Shown here piece by piece: positions 36,401 to 46,893 of a stretch of DNA of 64,000 bases. The translations under genes and the position numbers were made by a program. The notes below the pieces were generated by a model. That model did not search any database and was not told the DNA's origin. It saw nothing but the letters and a program-made list of their open reading frames with translations. This stretch comes from Owenia fusiformis (taxonomy: Eukaryota; Annelida; Polychaeta; Sabellida; Oweniidae): contig CAIIXF020000010.1 in NCBI GenBank assembly GCA_903813345.2, forward strand, positions 31,772,425 through 31,836,424, given 5' to 3'. Each line of letters opens with the position of its first letter. Position 1 is the stretch's first letter.

Positions 36401-37241
36401 GTATTAATTCACATCTTCTGGATCGCTAACTTAGAATTTACAGCCAGTTACTAATGTCAGACGTTAACGACATTTTGTCCAGTTTTCGAACATCGCCATA
36501 TTTCTTGGAGCCATTTTGTTTTAATTTTAGACGAAATCCTGTTGAAATCATGTCATATCTCATGAAGGAGCCTAGCTGGGTCCGGTTTGATTAATGATTT
36601 ATTTATCTGGCGATTTTTAAAATATTCAATAAATTTATGACACCCTGGCCAGCTTTTTTCAAATAGAGTTCACAGTATTCAAGATGAAATCCCCTCTAGC
36701 CAAGTATTGGCTAGAGACTCAAGTAAGCCAGACCCCCCTGAATGTTCGATTTTTGATTTACTCAAGGACGTCTATCTCTATATCTCTATAGAAGTCCTTG
36801 ATTCACTCAACTCTTGTTCCCGTGGTGGTGGCGTACTTCTTAGAAAAATAGCGCTACGCCCATGATTGTATATAATTTTTAGTGGATGAGATTATACAAA
36901 ATGTGATATATACAAATTTTAGGGGATCAATACAATATTGGAAACTATGGCCTTTCAGACGACCATGGTTAGGAAATAGTGATAGAAAATCCACTTGTCA
37001 TTTATTTATGTTCCAAAATCCAAACTGGAAATCCTTGTTTTAGAAAAAATTTCAAATTTTGAAGAGATCAAATTCATTACCAGAACAGCGTCTAGCTTTT
37101 TTAAAAGTATACTGGAATGCTGCAAAATGTATAGCTTGTAAATTGGTTCATGTGCTTTTGTATTTTTATGCACTATATATGTACATACCTGTCCTTTTTA
37201 TGGAGGGGAGTTTTCGAGGTTCCTGTTGTTTCGTCTGCCAT
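27467..37241 (-). CDS. GALK2: N-acetylgalactosamine kinase (GHMP kinase), complete, 11 exons
   Basis: Exons in transcript order: 37189-37241, 35385-35473, 34613-34736, 33686-33804, 31763-31881, 30764-30862, 30063-30215, 29371-29478, 28858-28960, 28221-28422, 27467-27671. All junctions are in phase and sum to 1374 nt, 457 aa; human GALK2 has 458. The enzyme phosphorylates GalNAc at C1 with ATP in the cytosol (galactose at high concentration). Visible motifs: [20 protein letters not shown] (38-57), the galactokinase signature; [10 protein letters not shown] (143-152), the GHMP ATP loop; GGGMDQ with catalytic Asp190; [12 protein letters not shown] (396-407), the third GHMP motif. The 'CGYSVLP' and 'MDQ' context fits GALK2 rather than GALK1. 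The gene is convergent with FAM227B and divergent from MRPS30. The introns carry repeats described separately. Exon 1 encodes a short [10 protein letters not shown] leader. Confidence 0.95.
29841..30131 (-). repeat. Tandem duplication of GALK2 exon 7 3' part and donor
   Basis: 29841-29989 repeats about 140 bp of 29990-30131: the last 70 nt of exon 7 with its splice donor and the following intron (CATTGGCAAT, AAGCAATC, TTTTACC blocks). The extra copy keeps a CAG/GT donor at 29922 and an open frame, but I see no good acceptor before it. It is probably a pseudo-exon in intron 7. Confidence 0.8.
31285..31735. mobile_element. Two adjacent CAGGCCCGTAGCC-type MITEs in GALK2 intron 5
   Basis: The first copy, 31285-31496, has ends CAGGCCCGTAGCCAGG and CCTGGCTATGGGCCTG with TACAC on both flanks. 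A second, more decayed copy runs about 31525-31735, ending GGCTAAGGGCCTG. Both contain TTTCAAAATCATGCAGTTTT and TGTGAA(C/T)CCCC. A third, poorer relative lies at about 29195-29345. Confidence 0.7.
32213..33220. repeat. 76-bp minisatellite inside a pogo-like MITE
   Basis: About twelve 75-76-bp units: GTTCCACTTGCAAGGTGTTC, CACTTACAGAGGTTCATTAA, CATGGAGTAAATGGGACATG, GGACTTTAAAAGCACT. The outer ends CAGTACAACCTGTCTAAGTG and (reverse complement) CAGTAGACCCTGCTACGTGG match imperfectly. They look like pogo/Tigger-type termini, with a TA to the right. It lies in GALK2 intron 4. Confidence 0.75.
33484..33640 (+). repeat. (AATAC)n microsatellite
   Basis: About 157 bp of ATACA pentamers with a few AATGC variants. 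It ends 45 bp before GALK2 exon 4 on the plus strand. Confidence 0.95.
36101..36864. mobile_element. 764-bp MITE with CATGGGCGTAGCGC ends
   Basis: Perfect 14-bp inverted termini CATGGGCGTAGCGC and GCGCTACGCCCATG, flanked by ATTGT on both sides (36096-36100, 36865-36869). No coding capacity. It is in GALK2 intron 1. Confidence 0.85.
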
Positions 37242-37452
37242 TTTGAACGTCACGTGATACCACGTATGCTCGCATCACGTGATGTTATTTATTAATATTT
37301 TAGAAGAATTAGGAGATGTGTTTGCTGCATTTTCATTAAGGAAAATTAAGATAAATCATATTGTCTAAACAGTTTTCTAAAATACTTCTGGCAACAACCC
37401 TAAAACAAGATAACTGATAGTATTAAATTATTCACTCCGAAAGATATTCAAA
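37242..37452. promoter_or_regulatory. Shared divergent promoter of GALK2 and MRPS30
   Basis: Only 211 bp separate the two start codons. Next to the GALK2 ATG lie GTCACGTGAT (37249-37258) and the palindrome ATCACGTGAT (37274-37283), both CACGTG boxes of the USF/TFE/MITF type. The first also overlaps TGACGT on the minus strand. Both ATGs sit in TTCAAAATGGC, and on the MRPS30 side CAAAATGGCGGC (37449-37460) is a good YY1 site, typical of genes for mitochondrial and ribosomal proteins in animals. No TATA box is evident. Co-regulation is inference. Confidence 0.7.
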
Positions 37453-40400
37453 ATGGCGGCCTCCATCAAAATGAAAAATTCACACATCTTTAGAGTTTTT
37501 CAGAAATATCTCAACAAAAGCCGATTAAATGTGTGTAGATCGAGATCAACATCTACGGCTTTGGCTCAGGAAAACCAGGAAGATGTTGAATATCCTCCCA
37601 TAAAGCCGAGGTATCCCCCTGGAAGCTGGGGAACTATGGATCCCAAGGAATGTTGGAAATGGCACGAGAAAAAAGAAGAACTCATGAAATATAACACTAT
37701 ATGGCGAAGGTTACTAGTGCTTAGTGATGAATTGAAGTACCATTGTAAAATTAACATACCTGATCACACTCCTAGGACATTGCCATTTTTCCAAGATGTT
37801 ACAAAGACTGTTGTAGTTGATGGGCTGCCTGAGGTTTATCAAGAAATTCAGTTTGATGAGCAGTGTGAAAAACTAGCACCCTTAGTTATCGATGCTATCC
37901 TCACTTCACATGAAAATGAGTCTCGGGATTTAGCAAGAAGTCAGAATTTTCCGAAAAACTCAGATTTCCAAAACACCTATCAACAACAAAGGCTAATAAA
38001 TATTCTGAATCGCATATTACCCGTGCTATCGCTAAGTGCAGAACATCTCCTCAAGAGCCAAATTAGTGAGGGTGCGAAAGTTCAGTCCTACTGGGAACGT
38101 GGGGGGTTTCCACCATCAAGGGCAGATCACTCAATGGGCCAGACTGGATATAAAAAAGATGTTCTACGCTGCTATTCAAAATCTGTCTTAAATGTGTTGT
38201 TGAGAACAGAAAATCCATTGCCCCTGGTAAGTGTCTGACACATAGTACTATATAGTTTTTAACTATTTTATGTATTTCTTTGTCAAAGTCGATAAATGAG
38301 AAGAATCTTCAATGTACAAAACAATATCTTTATATATTAATTCATCATGAAAAAGATCATCAAAATAAGAATTACCTGTCCAGTTGTGAATATTCACATT
38401 GTATGCATTAATCTTTAGTGTGACAAATGCAAAGATGTTTGTTCTGTGAAATACAGTAAAGAGTCTGCCCAGATCTTTACTGGTACTGTAAATTAATTAA
38501 TCTAATTTTACTGTATGTTACAGTTTGTAAATAAAGATGACCCGCTTTGTGAAGCAGAATTACCTGAATGGCCATGTGGCCCAAGACCAGCTGGGATTCA
38601 AGTCAAGAAGAACAGGATCAGATATCTAGCAGGTCAGTGATCTCCCAAGCATTAAAGCAAGTGGGCGTGGCACCCACCTGAGATTTTAAAAATAGGCTTG
38701 CATCCTCCTGAAAATCCATTTGCACCCACTTGAAAATGAGAAGAATCATGAAAAATTGGCACATTTTGACCAATTTTGGTCTGAATTGTGAAAATGAGAA
38801 TTATGCACCCACTTGAAAAAAAATCCTGTGGAGAGCACTGCAGGTGCTCATAACTTTTGTTTTTATAAAGTGTCATTAAAATTATTCATATGTTTGAGCA
38901 TATTTGGGGTATTTAGATAGCTTCTAACCAGTCCTGTTTTAATTCCAGATGCACATAACTCATTCCATACATGCTCTACATCTTTTAGTTTTACACATTG
39001 TTAATTACCCAAATGCGAGTAGGTAGTTACCAGTTTCACCACCAGGTGGCTGATTCGGGTCAATTAACATGGCAGGTATATAAGAAAGTTCCCTTAAACT
39101 TGAATATTATCAATTTAAGTGGCTCAATTTTCATATAACCCTTATGTGTCTGATACTTATACTAATGAAAATATATCCAGTAAAGCAAAATATTATCTGT
39201 CCACTAAAAGAAAAGATATTTCATTTTTTGTGATTTTATAGCATGGGGTCTATGGGGAATCTCCCCGAGCTAGAAGTCACATTTTCAAAGAAAATTAATT
39301 TTTCAAAGTTAATAAACACTTTTTAAAACTACATTTCTAGATATAATTTTACATGTGACTGAATTTTGAATTTTTAATAACGTAAATCAGGATTATTTCT
39401 ACTCGCATCTGGGTTATTAAGAGTGTTTCTTGGTATGGAAGTTAAGAACTGATTAGTTTTTGTGCACTCCTGGTAAATATTTTCATGATTTACCTTTATC
39501 CCAAAGTATTCCATTCTGATACACATCCCATCTAAAAACCTGACTGTGTTTAGTTTCTCTGATTATCTGTGCCAATCCAGATGATCGAGGGGGAGGGGCT
39601 TCCCATTCCATACAATCTTAAAATTCCTGGAAGTTTGCTCTTGTAAAAAAGTTGACATACTTTTAAAATTAATTTAATCGTGTTTCCTACTGATTAAATT
39701 CACCAAACTTAAAAAATGTTTATTTCTAATGTTATAAAAATTCATTCAAACGAATATTATAAAATAATTCGGAGAAACTGTTAGAAATAAGTGAATACTT
39801 AGGACTTTGCAAGGAATTGAGCTTTTGTGATCAGAAATTGTTTATTACACCATTTCAATGCAGTTCGTTGAGAATTCTGTTTTATTCGTCCGTCGATTCC
39901 ACCAATTCTTAATCGATCATAGATCCTTGTGAGTTTGATCAATACATATTTTGTGATTTATCTCTCCCAAATCATTTTAGGATATAAGACCATAGATCCT
40001 TATTACACTGGAGCACCATGTGAGTTTGGTCATACTGGATTCCTCACGACCACAAAGCTGGACAAAATGGCTGTTGCTTTTCCTGGATTTGAGACTGAAT
40101 TTCTGAAGAAGATGATGGTCACTGGCTTGTTTAACTGGTGCCTGGCACAATCCTTTAACCAAGGTGAGACGACTTCAATTATAGAACTCATTTAGAATTA
40201 TTAGTTAGTATATGTGCATATGCATTTTGTCAAGTAATCCCAGGAAAATTCATTATTTTTTTAACCAATGCATTTTTACTTTGTTTTATAGAAATTTAGA
40301 CATGTATATTCCTAACATTGTACTTTTAAGAGCCAAAAATATTTACAATTATTAAATGTTCAGTTTTCTCAATACATGACAGTTTTCAGTAACTCACATG

Positions 40401-43400
40401 CTCAAAGATAGTTAACAGTTTCACCACCGGGTGGTTCATTTGGTTCAGATCACATGGCAGATACAGTTCAAATTTTCATATACAGTACCCCTTCTGTGTG
40501 TTAAACCATGTTAGTTTACTTCCTTCGTTACTAGGCAACCAATTAATTGTGTTTTAATCATTATGTCCAATTTGACAATGGCCGTATGTATGCCAAGTTC
40601 TAAGAAAATGACATCAGACAATCAATCATCATTCTGGTATCATTTGTGCTCCAAGATGGCTGCATGAAATGTAGAACATGAAAGAAATCAAAGCGGAACA
40701 ATATTTTTTCACTATTATTGACTTTGAGCAGCTACCACATGCACGGTACAGTCTGGATATGGCTCAGTGTGATTTTCTTCCTTTTTATGTCCCCACCACA
40801 TAGTGTGGGGCCATATTGTCGGCCTAGGCGCGTCCGTCTGTCCGTCCGTACGTCCGTCCGTCCGTCCGTCTGTCCGTCCGTCTGTCCGTACGTCCGGGAG
40901 TTTTCTCCAAAACCGCTACAGATATCACCTTCAAATTTTCAGGGATAACTTATGAGTGCATACAGATGTGGATGAAAAAATTTTAACTCGATACCTACTT
41001 CCTGTCGGCCATTTTGAAGTCAAATGCTAAAATCCTTGTCTGCAAACTTTAAGAAAAACGGCTTCACAGTTGCTTTTAAAACTTTAACATCTTGTTCAGC
41101 TCACTTCATTCTAGATCTGATTAGGTTTTGGACCTGTTAGCTCAGTCATGTCAGCCATTTTGAATGTCTTAAGAAAAGTTAGCGCACGATAATACTTTGT
41201 ATCATATTGAATGGTGTTTTTGAGTTTTCATACTTTAACTATTTAGTAGCTTTATAAATAATTTCAGATCTACTTTGTTGTAAAAGCCTATGTTATTGTT
41301 AACAGTAGTAATATGTGATAATTTTGTAAGAAGAAATCAGCAAAAACACATAATCACTTTTTTATTGTCGGCCATTTTGGATCTTTCCGTCCTAAAATCT
41401 TGTCTGTGAAGTCTTCTCTACGTGTTTTCAGGTGAACCGTTTGGTGGATCAATTTCAAATTTTCAGGGATGATTCTTAGTATAAAAATCTAGATCTGATT
41501 TGTTTTTTGGCATTCTGGGTAAATGTCAAGGCAGCCATTTTGGATTTTCCGTCCTAAAATCTTGTCTGTAAAGTCTTGTCTACGCGTTTTCAGGTGAACC
41601 GTTTGGTAGATCAATTTCAAATTTTCAGAGATGATTCTTAGTATGAAAATGTAGAACTGATTAGTTTTTTGGCATTCTGGGCAAATGTCAAGGCAGCCAT
41701 TTTGGATTTTCTGTCCTAAAATCTTGTCTGTAAAGTCTTGTCTATGCATTTCCAGGTGAACTGTTCTGTAGATCAATTTCAAATTTTTAGGGATGATTCT
41801 TAGTATGAAAATCTAGATCTGATTAGTTTTTTGGCATTCTGGATAAATGTCAAGGCAGCCATTTTGGATTTTCCGTCTTAAAATCTTGCCTGTAAAGTCT
41901 TGTCTACGCGTTTTTAGGTGAACCGTTTGGTAGATCAATTTCAAATTTTCAGGGATGATTCTTAGTGTGAAAACCTACATCTGATTAGTTTTTTGGCATT
42001 CTGTGTAAATGTCATGGCAGCCATTTTGGATTTTCTGTCCTAAAATCTTATCTGTAAAGTCTTGTCTACGCGTTTTCAGGTGAACCATTTGGTAGATCAA
42101 TGTCATATTTTCAGGGATGATTCTTAGTATGAAAATCTAGGAACAGATTAGTTTTTTGACATTCTGGGTAAATGTCAAGGCAGCCATTTTGGATTTTCTG
42201 TCCTAAAATCTTGTCTGTAAAGTCTTGTTTACATGTTTTCTAGTTAACTGTGTGACGGATCAATCAAAATTGTGTTGGTAAAGTCTTGTCTACTCATTTT
42301 CAGGATAACCATTTCATGGGATCACCCATTGGTGGGGACATTTTGTACACATTTGTGTTCTTGTCTCCAAGTTGAAAGGAGGGTTGAAAGAAATGTTTTT
42401 ACTTATTGGATGAGGTTTAGAGTGGCACTCCAGCAGCATTTGTATCGCATAAGCAATGGCAGTTTCATAAATGTCTTTCATTCATTGGTAAAGCAGTATG
42501 AAAAATATGCCAAAATTCGTGGACAATGTGTTGAAAAGAAGGTCTTAATATGTGAAGATGATGATGGCAGATGACACTCAGACCGAAAATCAGAAATTCT
42601 CTTATATCATGACTGATGTTAGGTTGTGCACCTGCACCTTAAGAATTTGCCATATTATAACAGTTGTGACGTGATTTGCTATATTTAAATACCGTTCCGG
42701 GTGGCATGGACCCGGTATCAAAAAATGATTAGAAAAGTAGCTAAAATATATTATTTTCTGTTGAAACTTATACACAAAGTTGTTAAGATGTTGATCTTTA
42801 TTATCTGAAAGTTTCATGTAATTATATTAAAAAATAGCAAAGTTAGAGCGGGGCGTCCAAGACTTTTGGATCACCCCTCGTAGAAGTCACATTTTCAAAG
42901 AATATTAGATTTTTAAAGTTGATGAACAATTTTTGATACTACATTTCTAGATGTAATTTTATATACAATTTCAAATTTGATATCATTTTGACTAAGTTTT
43001 GTATGAATGTAAATCAAGATTTTTTTTACTTGCATTTATTATACTGAGCTGTTAGTCTGACTGGTAATAGATTTCAACAATCAACACTGATTGGAGTATT
43101 ATTGAAGAATTCACAGCCATTTATTTGCAAATATTTTTAAAAACTTATGAAAAATACTTGTTTTGATGGAAAATATCTTTTGCCATTCAAACAATCCTTG
43201 ATGTTTTGTTTTTCAGGTTTTACGCACCTATCAGATGTCACGTATCCATTCACCTCCCAAATGGTAGCAGCAGACGGACAAAAATTTGCATTTGGATCAT
43301 ACCAGCTCAATACAATTCAACTGTTTAAAGGACCCGGGGAAGGAAATGATGTAACAAATATCTGCTGGGTGAAAAATTTTGAGAATTTGTATGAGACTGT

Positions 43401-43659
43401 CGAAAATGATGAAGTGAGAGGATTCAATATGGATACTTTACGTCAATTGGTGAAATTTTTATCGCTAAAGACTGTTGATAGGGGCGTTGAGATGCGGCCA
43501 TATCTGCCAAAGATTCAACCTAAGCTCGGAGACTTCCCATTGTATCATCCTTTAGATGGACCAGAGGGCCCCCTACCAGTAGAAAATAAAACATTCATAA
43601 ATGATAAGGTCCACAAAGAAGAAATAATCATAGAGGAGAAATTTGTGGATGAAAGATAA
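37453..43659 (+). CDS. MRPS30: Mitochondrial ribosomal protein mL65 (MRPS30/PDCD9), 4 exons
   Basis: Exons 37453-38226, 38524-38632, 39981-40163 and 43217-43659 join in phase to 1509 nt, 502 aa, somewhat longer than the human protein (439 aa). The N-terminus (MAASIKMKNSHIFRVF, then an R/S/T-rich stretch without acids to about residue 40) looks like a mitochondrial import signal. Family hallmarks are the central YWERGG, then DPYYTGAPCEFGHTGF in exon 3, and DVTYPFTSQMVAADGQKFAF, YQLNT, NICW and LYETVENDEVRGFN in exon 4. The protein is a metazoan-specific component of the mitoribosome large subunit, despite its S30 name. The start codon lies in a YY1-like CAAAATGGCGGC. It is divergent from GALK2, 211 bp away. 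Intron 3 (3.05 kb) holds a pearl-like element and MITE pieces. Confidence 0.93.
39005..39416. mobile_element. 412-bp TTAA-flanked MITE in MRPS30 intron 2
   Basis: Inverted termini TTACCCAAATGCGAGTAG and TTACCCAGATGCGAGTAG lie between TTAA duplications (39001-39004, 39417-39420), again piggyBac-like. It contains a CAGTTTCACCACCAGGTGG block. Confidence 0.8.
40380..43045 (+). repeat. Second, split copy of the TTAA MITE
   Basis: 40385-40510 matches the first third of the MITE at 39005 (AGTTTCACCACCGGGTGG and following). 42880-43041 matches its last part (GTAGAAGTCACATTTTCAAAG, ACTACATTTCTAGAT). The pearl-like element and other sequence lie between, so this looks like one old copy opened by later insertions. 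Confidence 0.6.
40787..42366 (+). mobile_element. Pearl-like non-autonomous element, copy 2
   Basis: Same start (ATGTCCCCACCACATAGTGT), GTCC/GTCT tract, unique part, 162-bp units (about five here against seven) and end (TTGGTGGGGACATTTTGTAC) as 8605-10590. The copies are highly similar and differ mainly in unit number. It is in MRPS30 intron 3. Confidence 0.75.
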
Positions 43660-43732
43660 GCAATGTGTCAGTATCATGTATAACATTGTTCATAATCATA
43701 GAGAAAACTGCAATAATTGCAATTTTATGGAG

Positions 43733-43738
43733 AATAAA
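43733..43738 (+). terminator. MRPS30 polyadenylation signal AATAAA
   Basis: Canonical AATAAA, 74 nt after the TAA stop. A second hexamer lies about 45 nt further on. Confidence 0.5.
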
Positions 43739-44663
43739 ATACAAGAGAAAAAAAGAAAAAGAGTGGAATTTGCATGGAATAAAGTTCTAAAAATATCATG
43801 GCAATGAATTCAGTCCAATTTATAAAAGGAAATTATGTAATGAGCATGTTTTTCATTCCCAAGTTTTCTGCTAGTTCAAATGATATTTGCAAATGAAATG
43901 ATAGAATTCTATTAAAGAAAAGGCCAAATCTGCATGAAATCTGCCTGGTTTCCTAACAATTGATGAATTAATTAATTTAAAAAGTTGTGATATTTCTTCA
44001 TGCTGTTATAGAAAAACTTCTTCATAAAGATTCTGTAATTTCATGTAGAGAAAACAAGATCACTTTTTTATCAGTTTTGAAAAGTTGTAATTTCTGCTGG
44101 ACATGTTATGGAAAAATCAAAATTTAATACCAATAAGGTAGCATTCCCGAATTCAACTTTGGGCTGACGGATTAACCTATTTTTTATGGCAAACTCATTT
44201 TAATATGAATAGCACCTGCCACAATTTCATTTAAATGTAGATGATTGGCCATCAAAAAGTAGATTAAACCGTTAGCCGGCAGTTGAATTCGCGAATACTA
44301 TCTTAGTAATACATTTGCCATCAGCTGTGACTGACACTGTTCATTTCGTTCAAATTTAATTAACAATAGTTTTTAGATTAATCATCTCGTCTTGTAAACA
44401 TGCAAGCATGTGTGTTTTAAATTACCAGTTTAACATATGTGAATCACGTGATTCATTTATTCGAGCGTAACCGTGACCTAAAATTAAGAGGCAGATTTAA
44501 AAAGTCGAGGTCACAAGTTATTTATTTAGACTTCACTTCTACAGTTTCAATAAGTAGTATCAATATTTGTCTTCAAAATTTTGGTAACTCGGTTGCCACG
44601 CATGGCTCAGGCCTTACTACACCAATAGAATATGTAGCAGTTAAAGCGTTACATCATTTAAAT
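43739..44663. other. Intergenic region MRPS30 to sulfotransferase
   Basis: No gene seen. The palindrome GAATCACGTGATTC (44442-44455) upstream of the sulfotransferase start contains a CACGTG box and could belong to its promoter. Confidence 0.4.
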
Positions 44664-45716
44664 ATGTCTCATTGTAATAAAATATTTATCTTCACAGTAA
44701 TTACCTTAGTCATAACGAGTATTGTACTGCTTTGTACACACACATTGAATTTGTTGGATGGAGAATTCATGAAAATAGTAGAGCCTCTACAAAACTACGG
44801 ACGAAGGCCTGAAGTGGCGTATGGATTGGCAGTTCCTCAATGCAAAAAATCGTCCAAGAATCTGATTGGTTATCAACAAGATGATCGGGATGAAAATCTT
44901 ATAATTTATAGTAAAATGCCTAAATGTGGAAGCACTACTCTCTACACCATCTTCAAAAATATGCGTCATTCATCAAAACATTTCATTACAAAGAAGGTGG
45001 TCACTCCCAAACCAGAAGCGCTACAAACCATTGAAAGTAAAAGGAAATATATATCGACTAAAATATTACCTCGAAGGCCATATATTTTCATTGGGCACTT
45101 ATCTTTTCTGGACTTTATTGAACTCGGATATAAGCAGCCGTTGTACATTGATGTAGTACGCGATCCAATCGATAGATGGCTCTCACTGTATCATTACAAA
45201 CGGGAGTCATCGTGGAGATTGAAATTGACCCCCAATGAGATTAAGCAACCCCTCGAAGAGTGCCTTAAAATATGGATAAATCAGACAGGGTGTTCGGGCA
45301 TGAGTTTAAGAGCCACGGCGGAGTGTTTAAAGACACAGCCATACAAGGGCTGTCGAGATGAACAGATTGTTTCAACTTACCCTTTGTGGTTTTCTGGCCA
45401 GTACATCAATTCCTCATTAGTGTCAGTGCAAAGAGCTAAAACCAACATTGAAAAATATTATACTTTTATAGGTATAACTGAACGCTTTGATGAAACCGTA
45501 AAAGCGATGGAAACAATTCTGCCAAGTTTTACTAATGAACTCTCAAAGGCATATGCGTCTCTTAAGCGAAAACGCGCAAATATTGGGCGTAACAAAGTAA
45601 GACCTTGCAATGAAAGTATCGCTGTGATGAAAGAATTGTTGACAGATGATTATCATCTTTATGGATTCATACGTCAACGGTTTAACGTACATTTAAATTG
45701 CTTTGGCATAATATGA
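44664..45716 (+). CDS. 2-O-sulfotransferase, HS2ST/UST family, single exon, type II membrane protein
   Basis: A 350-aa unspliced reading frame. Residues 7-26 form one hydrophobic anchor after a short cytoplasmic tail, as in Golgi sulfotransferases. IIYSKMPKCGSTTL (80-93) matches the 5'-phosphosulfate loop of PAPS-dependent 2-O-sulfotransferases. GHLSFLDF (144-151) aligns with the catalytic-His motif GHVSYLDF of HS2ST. VVRDPIDRWLSLY (164-176) is the 3'-phosphate loop. Sequons NQT, NSS and NES follow. The likely role is 2-O sulfation of uronic acid in heparan or chondroitin chains in the Golgi; the acceptor cannot be told. The PKCGS wording is UST-like and GHLSFLDF is HS2ST-like, so I give no symbol. 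The frame is open upstream to an ATG at 44439, but the later ATG gives the normal architecture. It may be a lineage-specific or retroposed member. Confidence 0.85.
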   Translation: MSHCNKIFIFTVITLVITSIVLLCTHTLNLLDGEFMKIVEPLQNYGRRPEVAYGLAVPQCKKSSKNLIGYQQDDRDENLIIYSKMPKCGSTTLYTIFKNMRHSSKHFITKKVVTPKPEALQTIESKRKYISTKILPRRPYIFIGHLSFLDFIELGYKQPLYIDVVRDPIDRWLSLYHYKRESSWRLKLTPNEIKQPLEECLKIWINQTGCSGMSLRATAECLKTQPYKGCRDEQIVSTYPLWFSGQYINSSLVSVQRAKTNIEKYYTFIGITERFDETVKAMETILPSFTNELSKAYASLKRKRANIGRNKVRPCNESIAVMKELLTDDYHLYGFIRQRFNVHLNCFGII

Positions 45717-46893
45717 CAAAATATGTTCATGGATAAAACACAATTCGATACCTTGTTATTTGTTCACATAGATATGAAATACAAGAGAAAATTTAAGTAA
45801 AAGTCATTGCATGTTTTTCCTTTGGAAATGGACGGTTTTTACACTCAGTATTTTCCCACCATTTTTTCGTTTCATCGAATGGAGACAAAGAGGTAGGGTT
45901 TTGCTTCTTTTAATTCGAGTAGAATATTAGTGTCTATGGTAAGCACAAATGACTCACTTTGAGTATGTAATATGTATAGTACCGCCCTCCAATTTTGAAA
46001 CGTTTCACAATTTACTTAGGATACACTGGTGTAAAGATGTAAAGGTTATCATTTGCGCTGAAATGTTAAATTAAAATGTCTATTCGGTAACCACTGTCTT
46101 CATAATGCTGTCCACCAGTTATTAAAAATTTGAAATACATATGACAGTAATGTAATGTATGACAGTAAGTAGAAAACTACTGAAAAAAGTTGTTGATGTT
46201 AAAGTTTATCCAAGTGTTTCAATTTGTACATCTCAAAGAATTAAGCCAAATATACATAAATATAGCATAAAATGTGAAAAAATGCGAAATTGGTGCTTCA
46301 TCTTAAATGACTGTAAAAATTTGAAAATTAAAATTCAAGCAAATCAAAAAAATCTGAGTGTTGGAAAGTCTTTTTAGTTTGTCCATGTGAAATTTCATCA
46401 TGATTCAATAAGGGGAAAGTGTTCAAAACAAGTTTTAAAGTTTGTGACTAATTAGTGTGTGGGGTACTATGTAAACGAAATAGTGATAAAAACAATGGGA
46501 AATGATGGTGTGTTAAGGGTGACATTTATCCTTAAACTGAGTCTAGGCTATATCATAGAACGCAGCGCCATCTAAATATAAAAAAACATAAAAATACTGG
46601 TGCATTGACATTGGGATAAGTCTCAAGTGAAAAAGTTTGTTTTTAAGATACTTGTATGTTAGTATTTTAACACAAAGATAACTTGATATAGGACACACTG
46701 TTAAAGATAAAAGCTTAGCTAATCGAAAATCAATTATCAAAGTGCCCAATTTCCTCAATCAAAGAAACCAATTCGCCATTAAGTGAAATGAATCATTCAA
46801 ATGTAACTTTATTTCTTTAATAACTTTTTGCAAATATTTATGTTCTGAGATCGATTTCAATCATCGCTTATACGTTTCTTCCAGGTTGTTATC
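45717..46893. other. Intergenic region, sulfotransferase 3' side
   Basis: AT-rich, no supportable gene, RNA or repeat. Short open frames on both strands look random. Confidence 0.5.

Noticed and set aside
44439-44663. 75-codon N-terminal extension of the sulfotransferase
   Set aside because: It would put the membrane anchor in the middle of the protein; the family has a short tail before the anchor, so the later ATG was chosen.
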